A stretch of DNA of 64,000 bases from Zoroaster sp. YZ-2022 (lineage: Eukaryota; Echinodermata; Asteroidea; Forcipulatida; Zoroasteridae), in the NCBI GenBank assembly GCA_029582265.1, contig CM055823.1, forward strand, positions 13,156,060-13,220,059, read 5' to 3'. Below the pieces are notes generated by a model. That model did no database searches. It was not told the origin of the DNA and worked only from the letters and a program-made list of their open reading frames with translations. The position numbers were made by a program, and so were the translations under genes. Below are positions 55,101 to 64,000 of this stretch, in pieces (position 1 is the stretch's first letter; each line of letters starts with the position of its first letter).

Positions 55101-56057
55101 GGAATGACCACGATGTACATGTACGATGCATGTGTGATACACAGTTCTCTCACATGCCGAGTACATGTAATTGTCTCCCGGACTGCGCTGGTTCTTTTAG
55201 GACCTTGCGCATCAGTCTAAGGAACAATACATCATGAATGGCTCAAATCCATTATTCTTGGAGAACTATGCTATTGACTAGATGTTGGTTATTTCTTGAC
55301 ACTGAGTATGTACTTGAACATTCATGTATGGCTAAGCCAATTGTTAACAAGAATAGCATTAGGTTTAATAATAATAATTCTAATAATAATAATAAAATTG
55401 CATTCAAATGATAAAATATTTCATTTACACATCTCATTCCATCTACCTCATTGTCTCCTTTTTGGTCAAGTCCATACATTAAAGGGACAATATCATCACG
55501 ATCAGAGTAGACTTTCAACAGGGCAGTGGAATCGGTGACCTAGTTTAAGATAAACACAGTGACTGAAAATCACTGGCTCATTTATGCAGTCAACAACGGT
55601 AATATGACCTTAACATGTGGGGTATTATTTTAAGTCACTGAGTTCATCTAAAACTAGCACTCCGATTCCATGCCCTGTTGGTCGTGACGATCATATTGTT
55701 CCTTTAAATATGAATATTATCATCGCATCACGAGGATGCACAGTCAGATAGTTAAGAGAAATGCTACTGGGTAATATACAATAAAATGTTACATCTTTTA
55801 CCACTTCATGTCTCCTACCTATCTTTTTCAGCAGCTACACCTCCTGTTTGTTCTTGAGTCACTGTATATGACATCACTTCCTCAGTATGATGAATTCTAC
55901 ATGATGGTTTATTGAAGTGAAATATAGATAAGAAAGCCGATCTCCTACTGTGTTTGATCTTGTTTTTTCTACTGACTGGTTTTGCCAAAGAGTGATCGTA
56001 GACGGTTCGTGTTGTCCTCCTGTCTTCCTCCCATTCATCTAGAGTTATTAGCGGCAT
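43020..56057 (-). CDS. Ubiquitin-like / repeat / NACHT-LRR receptor gene (about 8-9 exons)
   Basis: The coding exons I support, 5' to 3' on the minus strand, are 56057-55819, 52766-52598, 51608-51527, 50862-50710, 49983-47670, 47335-47207, optional 47098-46668, 46625-46467, and 46162-43020. Every junction keeps phase (2, 0, 1, 1, 1, 1, 1). The predicted order is a basic N-terminus, a ubiquitin-like domain, linker, about 27 repeats of 28 residues, linker, NACHT ATPase, and LRR tail. NACHT-LRR proteins are cytosolic sensors that oligomerise on activation. An N-terminal Ubl in place of a Death/CARD/DED domain would be unusual. Single-base frameshifts in the repeat and NACHT exons mean this copy is either a pseudogene or carries assembly errors. 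Confidence 0.7.
46467..46625 (-). CDS. Exon 8: linker before NACHT
   Basis: The acceptor TTCTACTTTCTGATATACAG and the donor GTGAGT are good. It is 159 bp, with 52 codons plus split codons, encoding QSSFHASSELAAYQYRVPGV and GPVTGSTFHFHDETSAV. The region is polar with no known domain. It joins exon 6 in frame (G|AG gives Glu) and exon 9 (G|GA gives Gly), but joined to exon 7 it gives a stop. Confidence 0.7.
46668..47098 (-). CDS. Exon 7: optional terminal or stop-carrying exon
   Basis: An acceptor ending GATGTGAAG fits exon 6 in phase (G|TG gives Val). The open frame encodes about 143 residues, including SINEIQVKRIRLDNHCYQIY, YLFLHSVCFEVTLVEGICVL and a Cys cluster QVCCCGCCENICC, with no family I recognise. 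It ends with TAA at 46670-46668, overlapping AATAAA (46669-46664). A GTAAGT donor sits just before the stop, but splicing from it to exon 8 or exon 9 creates TAG or TGA. Inclusion therefore always ends the protein before the NACHT domain. Confidence 0.6.
47207..47335 (-). CDS. Exon 6: charged linker, duplicate of exon 4
   Basis: The acceptor CATGATACAG and the donor GTAATAC. Encodes HRNRRKNKRTMKSHPHEETI and TPEENEPRSVDTSEIYLSST. It is plainly a copy of exon 4 (50710-50862), including the splice-site surroundings, but lacks eight codons (24 nt) found there (AAVRQEVIEPS region). Confidence 0.8.
47670..49983 (-). CDS. Exon 5: ~27 tandem 28-residue repeats (coding minisatellite)
   Basis: It starts DVEKTSQAHHPASLTP after the acceptor TTTAAAATTTCTTTAG and ends VRPKQVQQKSSG before the donor GTAAAT. 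The 84-bp unit encodes APSQAHHPASLTPTQQTAPN plus QSSRQDLV, which is polar and probably disordered. Of about 27 units, those between 49983 and about 49610, 49388 and 49104, and 49050 and 47670 read in the same unit frame but in different absolute frames. Single-base gains or losses lie near 49600, 49585, 49500, 49430, 49110 and 49092. The unit length is a multiple of three, so array growth itself keeps the frame. Confidence 0.82.
50444..50640 (+). mobile_element. Truncated copy of the AGGTGTT-hairpin element
   Basis: The hairpin AGGTGTTTGCGCGACAGCGC…GAACACCT (50444-50471) is followed by TTTGAAATTGTTCG, CTCCTTCTCGATGAGACTTG and GTAGTTGTCAATAAAGTTGT, as at 28440-28560. It lies in the intron between exons 4 and 5 of the NLR gene. 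Confidence 0.75.
50710..50862 (-). CDS. Exon 4: charged linker
   Basis: The acceptor AAACATAATACAG and the donor GTAATAC. 153 bp, 50 codons plus split codons. It encodes NRRRKNKGTMKSHPHEESRT, PEENEPRSVDISAAVRQEVI and EPSLSSTATG. The basic start (RNRRRKNK) could serve as a nuclear-localisation-type patch; this is inference. It joins exon 3 (A|GG gives Arg) and exon 5 (G|AT gives Asp) in phase. Confidence 0.8.
51527..51608 (-). CDS. Exon 3: C-terminal part of ubiquitin-like domain
   Basis: The acceptor TTTGTAATGTGCAG and the donor GTAAGT. It encodes SLKDYSIEKDENIEVRLAGG and LKGGRPK. This corresponds to the [22 protein letters not shown] end of ubiquitin, including a GG followed by further residues. 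It is too short to be found as a free-standing open frame. Confidence 0.85.
51670..51882. mobile_element. Tc1/mariner-type MITE in intron 2
   Basis: The ends TATACTACTCAAAAAATTTA GGGAACACCGG and CCGGTGTTCCCTAAATTGTT TTGAGTAGTATA are inverted over about 30 bp and flanked by TA. At about 213 bp it has no coding capacity. The CTACTCAAAA terminus is typical of Tc1/mariner-derived MITEs. Confidence 0.88.
52158..52247. mobile_element. 90-bp MITE with TTAACCCTAACTCCCTA ends
   Basis: The ends TTAACCCTAACTCCCTA and TAGGGAGTTAGGGTTAA are perfect 17-bp inverses, possibly with a TTAA target. It belongs to the same family as 17804-18103. It lies in intron 2 of the NLR gene. Confidence 0.85.
52598..52766 (-). 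CDS. Exon 2: N-terminal part of ubiquitin-like domain
   Basis: The acceptor TTCTTCTCACACAG and donor GTACAG at 52597. It encodes PVDTKLQIFIRTPLLSKSLC, LQVDPKTSILELKELIQKQT and GIHPSSQQLYTRKNIE. This follows the beta-hairpin, helix and I-P-x-x-Q-Q-L pattern of ubiquitin-like folds. A second donor (GTATGT at 52558) would add 13 residues (VQDFHLWEIFDEL) in the same phase. The shorter form aligns better with ubiquitin when joined to exon 3. Confidence 0.85.
53225..55140. mobile_element. 1.9-kb foldback element in intron 1
   Basis: The left arm (about 53245-53830) and the right arm (about 54525-55125) are inverted, diverged copies. Shared blocks include ACTCCATGTCAAATCACACA, GTAAGAAAGTGATTTTTATG, AGTACACCCTACCTTAATTA and GTACATTATGTATGCATATA. 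The centre holds the 23-bp minisatellite. No transposase was seen. Confidence 0.85.
54183..54517. repeat. 23-bp minisatellite, ~14 copies
   Basis: The unit GCTGAACCAACCCCAGTCGCACT is repeated with almost no change. Because 23 is not a multiple of three, all three minus frames are open and show a 23-residue period (SAVRLGLVQQCDWGWFSSAT-like). That is a repeat artefact and not a gene. Confidence 0.97.
55482..55705. mobile_element. TIR element in intron 1
   Basis: The left end TTAAAGGGACAATATCATCA and the inverted right end GACGATCATATTGTTCCTTTAA pair, and subterminal CCGATTCCATGCCCTGTT pairs with AACAGGGCAGTGGAATCGG. Related DNA lies at about 34190-34310 (single left half) and about 63645-63895 (two ends). 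Confidence 0.8.
55819..56057 (-). CDS. Exon 1: start of the Ubl-NACHT-LRR gene
   Basis: The ATG at 56057 (context AGCAAGATGC) opens 79 codons: MPLITLDEWEEDRRTTRTVY and a basic stretch SRKNKIKHSRRSAF. It ends TQEQTGGVAAEKD before the donor AG|GTAGGA. It joins exon 2 as AG|A (Arg). A good acceptor (GTTTCTTTCTCCAG, about 56117) lies just upstream, so a non-coding 5' exon probably exists further out. The function of this N-terminal segment is unknown. Confidence 0.72.
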
Positions 56058-56117
56058 CTTGCTATGATAGTTTTCTCCAAAGTTGTTCTTTACTATTCAA
56101 CGCACATGTACTGGAGA

Positions 56118-57325
56118 AAGAAACATAAACATCAATGAAAGACAAGTAATCAGACAAGTAATCAAAATAAAGAAGCAGATATCTGGAGTATGATGGTTTT
56201 GCAGGTCTCAATAAGTTTGAGGGTGCACTGATGTAGGGTTTCTTGCCAATGATTAATGACTCCCACAGCAAAGACCTTGTCCGCCAACTTAATAAGAATG
56301 TCCTTCCATGAATTTAGCAAAATGAGTGTCTCACGTTCCTCTCTAGTTTGTAGGTGGATTGATTAGTGGAGTCATTTGGGAACTTATAACCTAACCTGTA
56401 TACAAGTTATTTTCAACGGATGGAACATCTTTGGCTTGAAATGGATCAGGATCCGTGGAGGTTAAATCCGGTATAAGAAATAAAAGAGGCTAATTCTTTG
56501 GTACATTGTAGTTACTCAGTAAGATCCTTCATTCATAAATTATGATCAATACACACAGAAACCAAGCTGGGTTTGGCATAGGGAGTGTGGTTAATTCTTT
56601 CAACTTAGTGAAGAGTACATTTTCCCAACATTTCCCACCATTTCCCAACATCAATTTTCTTCCTATTAAGTAATGATGTTTGATTCTATGAGAAAAAGCA
56701 ACATGATGAAATTTTTTTTTTTTAATTATAATTTATTAGAAACACACATCGTGGCCCATATGCCAAATTACATGTGAAATACAGGCTTTTAAAAATGCTA
56801 ACCCCCAAATGTTAGTGTTTGTAGTCAGCTGTTGTTTGAGTTACGTGCAATTTTCAATTTTTAACGTGTAAATTTCTTGAAATTTTTTGTTAATTGTATT
56901 GTAATGTAATTTGGCCTTATGGCCATGAGATGTCTTGAAATCAATTCTTCTAAACTCAATTCAAGGCAGAGCCATTTTAATTTAAATCACGTGATGATGG
57001 GTTGTTTTCATTCGATGAAGGTTGGTATCATCGTCTTAAGTAGGTAATATTGGTAGAGAAAATATATAGAAAACCATAAGACCACCAAACTGAAAGGTGC
57101 TTGTGGCTTTGCCACGAGCATGGTCCTTTTTTCGGGTGTGTAATTGGTTGCTGTGTGAGCCTTGGCTAAAGGCTACAGCATGGTCAGATAATGATGCAGT
57201 GACTTATGGGTTGACTGCAGTGTCAATCAGTGACAAATTATCATTTCTTCAAGTTCTTTCTTCTTTACATACGTGCAGATACATGCAGGTACCACATGTA
57301 CGTGTACAACAAAATGATTTATAGG
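56118..57325. other. Upstream region of the NLR gene, no gene called
   Basis: This is presumably the promoter/5' UTR region of the minus-strand gene. A minus-strand open stretch at about 56395-56475 (DPDPFQAKDVPSVENNLYTG before a GTTAGG donor) looks exon-like but has no acceptor and cannot be joined in frame to the ATG exon. I see no TATA box I would defend. Confidence 0.35.
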
Positions 57326-57446
57326 TAAAACTTGTAGCTTTGCATGGTGAAGAGGATAAGTAAGACTAATTTCGATGACACCATGTGAAATTCTCTATTG
57401 AGTAGTAATTAGTTCTGAAAAGAACTGGAGGTTACAACTCGACGTT
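57326..57446 (-). mobile_element. Penelope-like element terminus, copy 3 (truncated)
   Basis: GTAAAACTTGTAGCTTTGCA through AGTTCTGAAAAGAACTGGAG to CGACGTTTGA matches 5030-5152 closely, then breaks off inside the hammerhead-like segment. Confidence 0.8.
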
Positions 57447-59960
57447 TGATTTATTCATAAAATTTCAAATTTTATGACAAGTACTCTTGAACTTGCAGGA
57501 TTCAGACAGTTAACACCTGTTGAATTCTGCAAATGTCGGTGACATTATGCCAACAGAGGGCGCCTGTATATTTATGAATCAAATAACTGATTATAGATCA
57601 AGCTGTTTTCGTGGTCAAGTCGTTCACATTTCATTTTTTTTGTATTTTATTTATTTTTATTTTTTTTAGTAGAGTGGTAATGTTCAGGAAGTGTTCTCAC
57701 TGTGGGAGTCCATACATGTATGTGAAATCATTTTGTACTGACAGAACATGTGTAAAGATAAAATAGGGATTAAATATAGCATTACAAAAATATGTGAAAT
57801 TTTATCTTTCACATATTCCTCACTTTTCACATATTTGGTTGCTAGGTGTAATCTTATCACATAAAAAAATGTGTGAAATATACAAAAAGGAATTGGCTTT
57901 GGCTTGTTGCACAAGCCACTGTTGACTAAAAGGAGGATTAACTTAAATATCACAAACAAAGCAAATGGCCTGCTGTACAAGTTGTATTGTTACTGATTTA
58001 TTACACCCATGGAGTTAGACAATGAACTAGTTAGTACCACTGGACCAACACTGTTGGGACTGGTGACCAGTAAAAGCACCATAGAAATGGAAATACATAG
58101 TACTTCAAAGAACTTGAACAATACTTTCAAACAGGGTTAAAGCTATCTTGATTCAAACAAAAGCATTTTTGCCAACATTTTACAAAATGTTGTACCATCC
58201 CTTGACTGTACAGTAGAATAGTTACTGAATCTTGTATTTAATTCACTGTAATACGATGCGTGAAACCGTGACACTGTGTGTTACATGTGTACATGTAAGT
58301 TCAAATAAACTGTCACACAAACAGTTATTATATGTACATGTACTTTATTGTACATGCTCCCACAGTGTTTGGACATAAATGCTGTGTGCTTAAAAGGAAG
58401 GGACCTAGGTGTTTAAAATTTCTTTAACAATTTTTTCCAACACACACACACACACAATAAATGGCAGTGGCAGTTAATCAACTGTCTGCAAATTTTGTTA
58501 TTGAGTTACGATTATAACTAGGGATGTTAGACCCAAAATTCAAATTCCTTGTTTCTGTACAAAACTCATATTGATTGAAAGGGCAAAAAATATTAAACTT
58601 TTTTTTTTAAATTAAACAAATTGATGAAATAGTTCCAAAGTTACAGATTTTTAAATAATATTCGGGGTCCTTCCTGAAAAAATGCAATGGAACTTTACTG
58701 TATAATTAAAGCATGGCAACGTGAGTGGAAATGTCTCAACTGATTCTTGTGGACTTTGTGTCTATTTATATGTTATATCTCCAAATACATTCATATAAAA
58801 ACAACACTGAAATCTTAAAGGCTGAACATCTTCCACAAATGTGTTTGTGTTTTGTCCTGTACTGAGAGTTTACATAAAATATTATTCTTCTGTGATTTTT
58901 TTTTATATTCTTATTTCACGAGCTATATTCTTATTTTACAGTTGGAGTAAGTTCAACAGGTGGAACAGCCATAAGGGCCAAGAAGGGTGACCCTTCCAAT
59001 CACTGAGTGCATTATGGACCACGTGATGCATTTCCGGCTATTCCGTGTAAAACTTACTCCCCGTACACATTTTTTTAAATCACAAAACATTCCTATTTAA
59101 AAACGTTAACACTTTATTATTCAATAAATTCCGATATTTAAGTAAATAATATTTATGTGAATATCTGTCACAAGCTTCAAAATTTCTTCGGGAGACCACA
59201 TATCTGCTGTCAAATCCCTGGCTTAATATCGGCCACACACCGGCAAAATCAAAACGGGGCCCCACAAAAATGCATCAATCAAAATGTGATCCCGATTAAT
59301 TATGGACCTTAAACTTGGTGAAAATGTACAAAAGATATTTCTAAGTACAATGTATTTGTGTTGCATGATCAGTTCGAAAAATTGTGAAAACTTAGGCCTG
59401 AATTGAGCATAAATTCAACCGATCCGTATGCCCGAAAACATGGCTTGTTTCAGTAATCGTCGGAACTGTGTTCGGATGTATTTGGTATGAATAGGACTTC
59501 CAAATATGAGCAATGAAGGAGTCCAGGATCAACTTTTGATTCATCCGTCATTGCCCGAGCTTGCAGAACAGCCGATTCGGTTTGTAGGTCAATTCCATAG
59601 AAAGGTTCCACATGCCCCAAATTTGTAAAACAAATTAATCCTCTAATTGCTTAGAACTGATCCCTAACAATATACATATCAGACTATCCAAAAACACTTT
59701 TTTGTCATCTGTAGGATGTCTATGCACACAATTATCACACATTGAACACGGAATTCTGTTTTTGTGTATTTTTGTTGTCATTTTTCATGAAACTTAAAGA
59801 TTCAAATAAATAATTAGAATAACTGAAATATATTAATGTATATTGTTTTCTGAACAATTAGTAATATGTTAAACAATAAAATAATAATTATTTGTTTGTA
59901 CATATATTTAACACACTGCTAATATTATGAGCATTGATCTATGACCCCCCCCCCCTTCAC
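57447..59960. other. No gene seen
   Basis: AT-rich intergenic DNA with a short CA run at 58441-58456. Small frames (57684-57980, 59080-59265) have no family resemblance. Confidence 0.45.
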
Positions 59961-60365
59961 AATGTCCCATGAGTCACGAAAAAATGGTAAAAGTGGATTC
60001 TCAAAAAGCTGGGCAATGGGGTTATCATTTTTTTTCCTGGCTATCTCCTAGAGACTTCATCTCAATCAGGCACCATACTGCTTAGATTTTTTTATTACTA
60101 TTTAAGAAAGTATGAGTATCCAAAATATGTCCCGTGAGTCACGATGTCCCGTGAGTCACGATATCCCGTGAGTCACCAAAAAATGGTAAAAGTGGATTCT
60201 CATAAAGATGGGCAATGGGGTTATCATTTTTTTTTCTTGGCTATCTCCTAGAGACTTCATCTCAATCAGGCACCATACTGCTTAGATTTTTTTATTACTA
60301 TTTAACAAAGTATGAGTATCCAAAATATGTCCTGTGAGTCACGATGTCCCGTGAGTCACAATGTT
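59961..60365 (+). repeat. ~200-bp tandem duplication with TCCCGTGAGTCACG motifs
   Basis: The segment GTCCCATGAGTCACGAAAAA…GAGTATCCAAAATATGTCCC is present twice (59963-60160 and 60161-60360) with few differences. The motif TGTCCCGTGAGTCACG occurs two to three times at each boundary. Confidence 0.92.
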
Positions 60366-60587
60366 GCATGATTCACAATCAGGCCAATCTCTGTTATTTG
60401 AAATAGTCACTTCAATGGAAATTTGTCTCCACATAAAACAGCTATTGAAGCAACAACATGTACTCAAGCTAAATGGTCTATAACCCCCCTCCCTCACCCT
60501 TCCCCTATTTAACACCATGGAAATCCTGAATAGTCCAGGAAGTTTGATGGATTTTTTTTCTCATGGATTTTCTGACAAGATATAATG

Positions 60588-61793
60588 CAGGGTTCGACCT
60601 TAGCGGTCGCCCGCTCGCCAAATGCGAGTGAAAACGGCGGCGGATGAGTCAAAACCCTTCCTTCAGTAGCCCGCTGGGCGAGTCAAAATATTGTCACCGA
60701 TTGGCCTATATCAGCCCTCTGCCATGATGCCCTTTAAAAATGCCATTTTTCACGGCAACGAGTTGCTGTGCTTTTTCCCTGCATTGCCGTTGTGCCCACT
60801 TGTTTACACATTATTTACTACATACGTACATTCTCACGGAAAAAATACATCGCCGCCACGCTCGATTGCGCAACCGGTGGCTGCGCTGCTAAGACCAAGT
60901 TCACGCAATGACCATTTGGGAACAAAATAGTCAAAATTACCTGGTACTCATGACCAAAATGATATAGCGGTTACCAGGCAATATCGGCGGCTTGGTCGTT
61001 GTACGAACTTGGCCCTTGCTAATACTTTGGTTGGTGTCAACAGTACCCACAACATAAACACTACGCCAGGCATTCGCGGGTACCAGCTAAAAATAGCATG
61101 GCGCGGCGTGGGGGCGCATGCAACGTAAATAATACATGCCGAGATTGTACATACCTAGACATGCATGCAGCGTGTGTGTATTTTTATTTATATTTAATTG
61201 GTGACATAAACTGTGTAAGTGTTGCAATACTGTTTTCATGTAGGCCTACATGTAAAAACCCAAACGGAGACAGATAAAGGAAACAAGTTTAGTCTTATTG
61301 GAATGTGCTGAATTGGAGTGTGTTAATTTTTTTTTTTTTTTAAGATTGCCTTGGTGCCCTTTACGTTTTTTTTATCATTGCCGTGAAGCCCTTTGAAAAT
61401 CTTAAAAATTGCCTTGGTGCCCTGTTTTTTTTTTAATGTTTTCATTATTGCTGTGTTCAGTTGGTTAGAAATAAAATATGAAATGAGCCTTCTTCATTTC
61501 AGAATTAAAGCAAAAGCATTACTGTACACTAATGTGCCTGATCTTTTCCTCTGTTATTAGAATAGAATCCGTTATTAATTAAAGAAACATTAGTATTGCC
61601 TCAGAAACAAATATGCACATAATAATAAGGTAACTGACAACTATTGTTTATAATGCACGTTCTGATGCAAAATGCCTAAATTACTAAAAAACAGTGATTT
61701 GATTAAAAGTATTTAAAAAACATACGGGCGAGTGAAAAGTTTGGTTTACTAGCCCGGCCGGCGAGTGAAAAAAAAAGTTAAGGTCGAACCCTG
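60588..61793. mobile_element. 1.2-kb non-autonomous hAT-like transposon with intact TSD
   Basis: The TIRs are CAGGGTTCGACCTTA (60588) and TAAGGTCGAACCCTG (to 61793). Subterminal CGCCCGCTCGCC/GGCGAGTG repeats lie near both ends. TATAATG at 60581-60587 and 61794-61800 is an exact target duplication. A smaller foldback (about 60892-61013, CCAAGTTCACGCAATGACCA…TGGTCGTTGTACGAACTTGG) is nested within. The frame at 60691-60930 is not a transposase. Confidence 0.88.
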
Positions 61794-61800
61794 TATAATG

Positions 61801-62620
61801 ATGCTTAATTTCAATCAACTACAATTTCTTTCTACTGTACTGTTTTCATTAAAGACCCATATCTCTTGTGCACAAGAGAATTCCACATCCCAGGATACCT
61901 AATTCTGTATTTGTCAATTCTCCATACATAATCCATTCAGCTGACCAGTAATGCAGATTTCTGACATAATTATTGGGGTGGGAGAAAAGGGCCTTTGAGC
62001 TTTGAAAATCCCAAACATTCTTGAGCCAGACAAGCTAACCACTGTAAACAATCAAAACATTTCATGGAATTTTCCACATGAGGTTCATGGAATTTTCCAC
62101 ATGTGGTTCATGGAATTTTCCACATGGTGCATGGAATTTTATAAGTGCAAAGGTCAATGAACTGCATACATGCACTGATTGGATTTGGAGATCTCATTCT
62201 AAATTGTTATCTCTTTAGTAGATGTACTGTGTGGGAGTATGTGTTCTAACAACAATAGTGTGTGGAGGTATGACTGATCAGTGTGTTTGCTAATGAACTT
62301 TGTGACAGTATGGCTAAGACTAATGCTGAGAGACAACGTAATAGGAGAGAAAGACTCAAAACAGAGGGCAACTTTGAACTGTATAAAAATAATAATCTTT
62401 TTAATTCTTGTTAATTTCTTGTTTTTACAACTTTAACCCTAACCCTACAATTATCAATTTCTCTAACCCTTGAATTTTATAGTTTTATGAGATATTTTAT
62501 TCATCAAAGGGGTTAAACCAATGTCAAGGTGCACAGGAGTAGCACAGCAAAGTGTATTAACTAATTCTCAGCTCAAAAATTCCAACAAAACTCTGAACAC
62601 AGATATATGTGTATCTGCTC
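61801..62620. other. No gene; small TCATGGAATTTTCCACATG repeat
   Basis: AT-rich DNA. At about 62058-62142 a ~23-bp unit (TTCATGGAATTTTCCACATG) is repeated four times. No exon seen. Confidence 0.5.
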
Positions 62621-63040
62621 ATAGATAATGTCCCGTGAGTCACGCTCCCATGTCCCGTGAGTCACGTTACTTCATTTAGCAAAACTTGGATATGGCGGAA
62701 GATTTTTTTTTTTTTGCTATTGTATATTGTAAAGGATACAGTCGTGCAAATATTTCAATATAGTAATGGATATTAAGGGTATCAGAACAGATAAATTTTT
62801 GCGAACTTTATTTAGAACATGGAAATCACTGCCCTTTTTTGTCCCGTGAGTCACGCTAACCTTTTCCTTAGTTCCACACAAAATATATGGATGAATTTCT
62901 TAATACTTTCTACTATATTAATATCATCATTAGTACTTTATAATTGAATGAAGTTTCAGTAGTTACTCTGCTTCTATATTTTTGTCAGTCAGTTAAAAGA
63001 TTCAAATTTGCTATCTTTTGTCCCGTGAGTCACGCTGGAA
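62621..63040 (+). repeat. Dispersed TGTCCCGTGAGTCACG motifs
   Basis: Four further copies lie at about 62628, 62651, 62840 and 63019, each followed by CT or T and set in plain AT-rich DNA. They match the motifs at 59.96-60.36 kb. Confidence 0.85.
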
Positions 63041-63644
63041 TTGGCCTGTAGTGGTCACTTTCGATTTTAACAAGAGCTGCGCGGCCAGTGTTAAAACTTG
63101 AACCATTTTCAATCAGTACTTAGTAGCCCTTTCCTTGTTTGTTTTTTTAGGAAACTTGGTTTTTATTGAGAAGTCTTCCTCTCTTCAAATCTGGAATCAT
63201 AATTGAAAACAAATCTCTTCTTGTACATGTACTTAAAAAAGATTTTGAAAAGGGCATGTTTTTGCACTCGTACTAGTTTCTGTGTGTGTCCGTAATGCTA
63301 TGGTACATGTATTTCGGGATTTATTACTGGTTCCTGTGACATGCCTATTATTACAACTAACTCAACATTAGTTTAAAGTACTAATCATGTACTGTCATTT
63401 AATTTGGTGCACTTTCAACTGTTTTTTCGATTTCCGTTCACTATTGCAGAAAATCTCACCAGTGTATCCATGTTCTGTTAAATGTTGTCAACAAACTAAA
63501 TAAAACTGGAATTTGGGCAGAAACTCAGCAGAGTGCTGTCTAGCATAGCACACTTTAAAAGTATACCATAACAAAAAGTTATAAATATATATATGTAAAA
63601 ACATTTCCAAAAATTTCTTTTTTTTAATATGTTCTAAACTACAT

Positions 63645-63895
63645 GTAGGACACCGATTCCATGCCTGGTTAAAAATCTGCTCTGATCATAAAGTTTATCG
63701 CTAATAGCACAGAAGCAACTGCCGCAAAGCATACTGGGATACAATTTGGGGCATCTGTTTGGTGCAGCTTGTGTGACGTCAATAATATTTTGTTTGTCCG
63801 CACGGCACGCAGTGGCGCTGTTGCGCCCACAGACATCCCACGATTCCTTGCAGCTGCTATTTGCGATAAGCCTTATGACGATATTGTCTCTTTAA
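63645..63895. mobile_element. Element related to 55482-55705
   Basis: GACACCGATTCCATGCCTGG near 63650 and GACGATATTGTCTCTTTAAC near 63878 resemble the subterminal and terminal parts of the 55.5-kb element. The GC-rich interior (CGCACGGCACGCAGTGGCGC) is unrelated to it. I read it as a longer member of the same TIR family. DNA from 63041 to 63644 and from 63896 to 64000 shows no gene. Confidence 0.5.
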
Positions 63896-64000
63896 CAAAA
63901 GCTACAATGTAGTAAAAATCTTTATTCCTAAATAATTTCATGTAAAAATGTGGCTCATCAAGCCCACAACTGTGCAGTGCGTCACCTTGGACGACATTAA

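Noticed and set aside
55252..55518. 88-codon minus frame as an extra exon of the NLR gene
   Set aside because: Its N-terminal part lies inside the TIR element, and exon 1 already joins exon 2 in phase.
60691..60930. 79-codon frame inside the hAT-like element
   Set aside because: No transposase motif and no start context; lies in non-coding interior with a nested foldback.

Overview
This looks like intron-rich, AT-rich nuclear DNA from an animal. The evidence is phase-matched GT/AG exons separated by kilobase introns, many satellites and microsatellites, tRNA-derived SINEs, Penelope-like and non-LTR retroelements, and dozens of foldback or TIR elements. An NLR-type NACHT-LRR gene and a fibrinogen-related secreted protein suggest a marine invertebrate deuterostome (echinoderm, hemichordate or cephalochordate grade). 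That assignment is an inference, and I cannot name the species. There is no sign of bacterial operons, CRISPR arrays or rRNA.

Layout. 1-5.2 kb: a TGAGTCA/TGACTCA-rich satellite in two blocks, GC-rich repeats with a perfect 47-bp hairpin, Penelope-type termini, small foldback elements and a tRNA-derived SINE. 5.3-25.7 kb, plus strand: five short exons whose splice phases all agree can be joined into about 233 residues of a secreted, fibrinogen-related-like protein; the first (signal-peptide) exon was not found. Its introns hold a broken Penelope RT, two broken LINE RT pieces, SINEs, a 2.3-kb long-TIR element, a 420-bp ATT array and many MITEs. 25.7-43 kb: no host gene found. It holds foldback elements, a degraded transposon-associated ORF on the minus strand at 34.3-35.3 kb, several TIR elements, and a 55-bp minisatellite just downstream of the NLR gene.

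43.0-56.1 kb, minus strand: the main gene. Read 3' to 5' on the plus strand, it has an exon with the ATG, two exons that together encode a ubiquitin-like domain, a charged linker exon, a giant exon of about 27 copies of an 84-bp (28-residue) S/T/Q/P-rich repeat, a duplicate of the charged exon, an optional exon that always introduces a stop, a linker exon, and a 3.1-kb NACHT-LRR exon. Splice phases agree across the whole chain. The order Ubl - low-complexity repeats - NACHT - LRR is unusual, and the optional exon would separate a short Ubl-repeat product from the full receptor. Single-base frameshifts in the NACHT and repeat exons leave open whether the copy is a pseudogene or the assembly carries indel errors.

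56.1-64 kb: no gene found. It contains a Penelope terminus, a 7-bp-TSD hAT-like element (60588-61793) and ten dispersed copies of a TGTCCCGTGAGTCACG motif.
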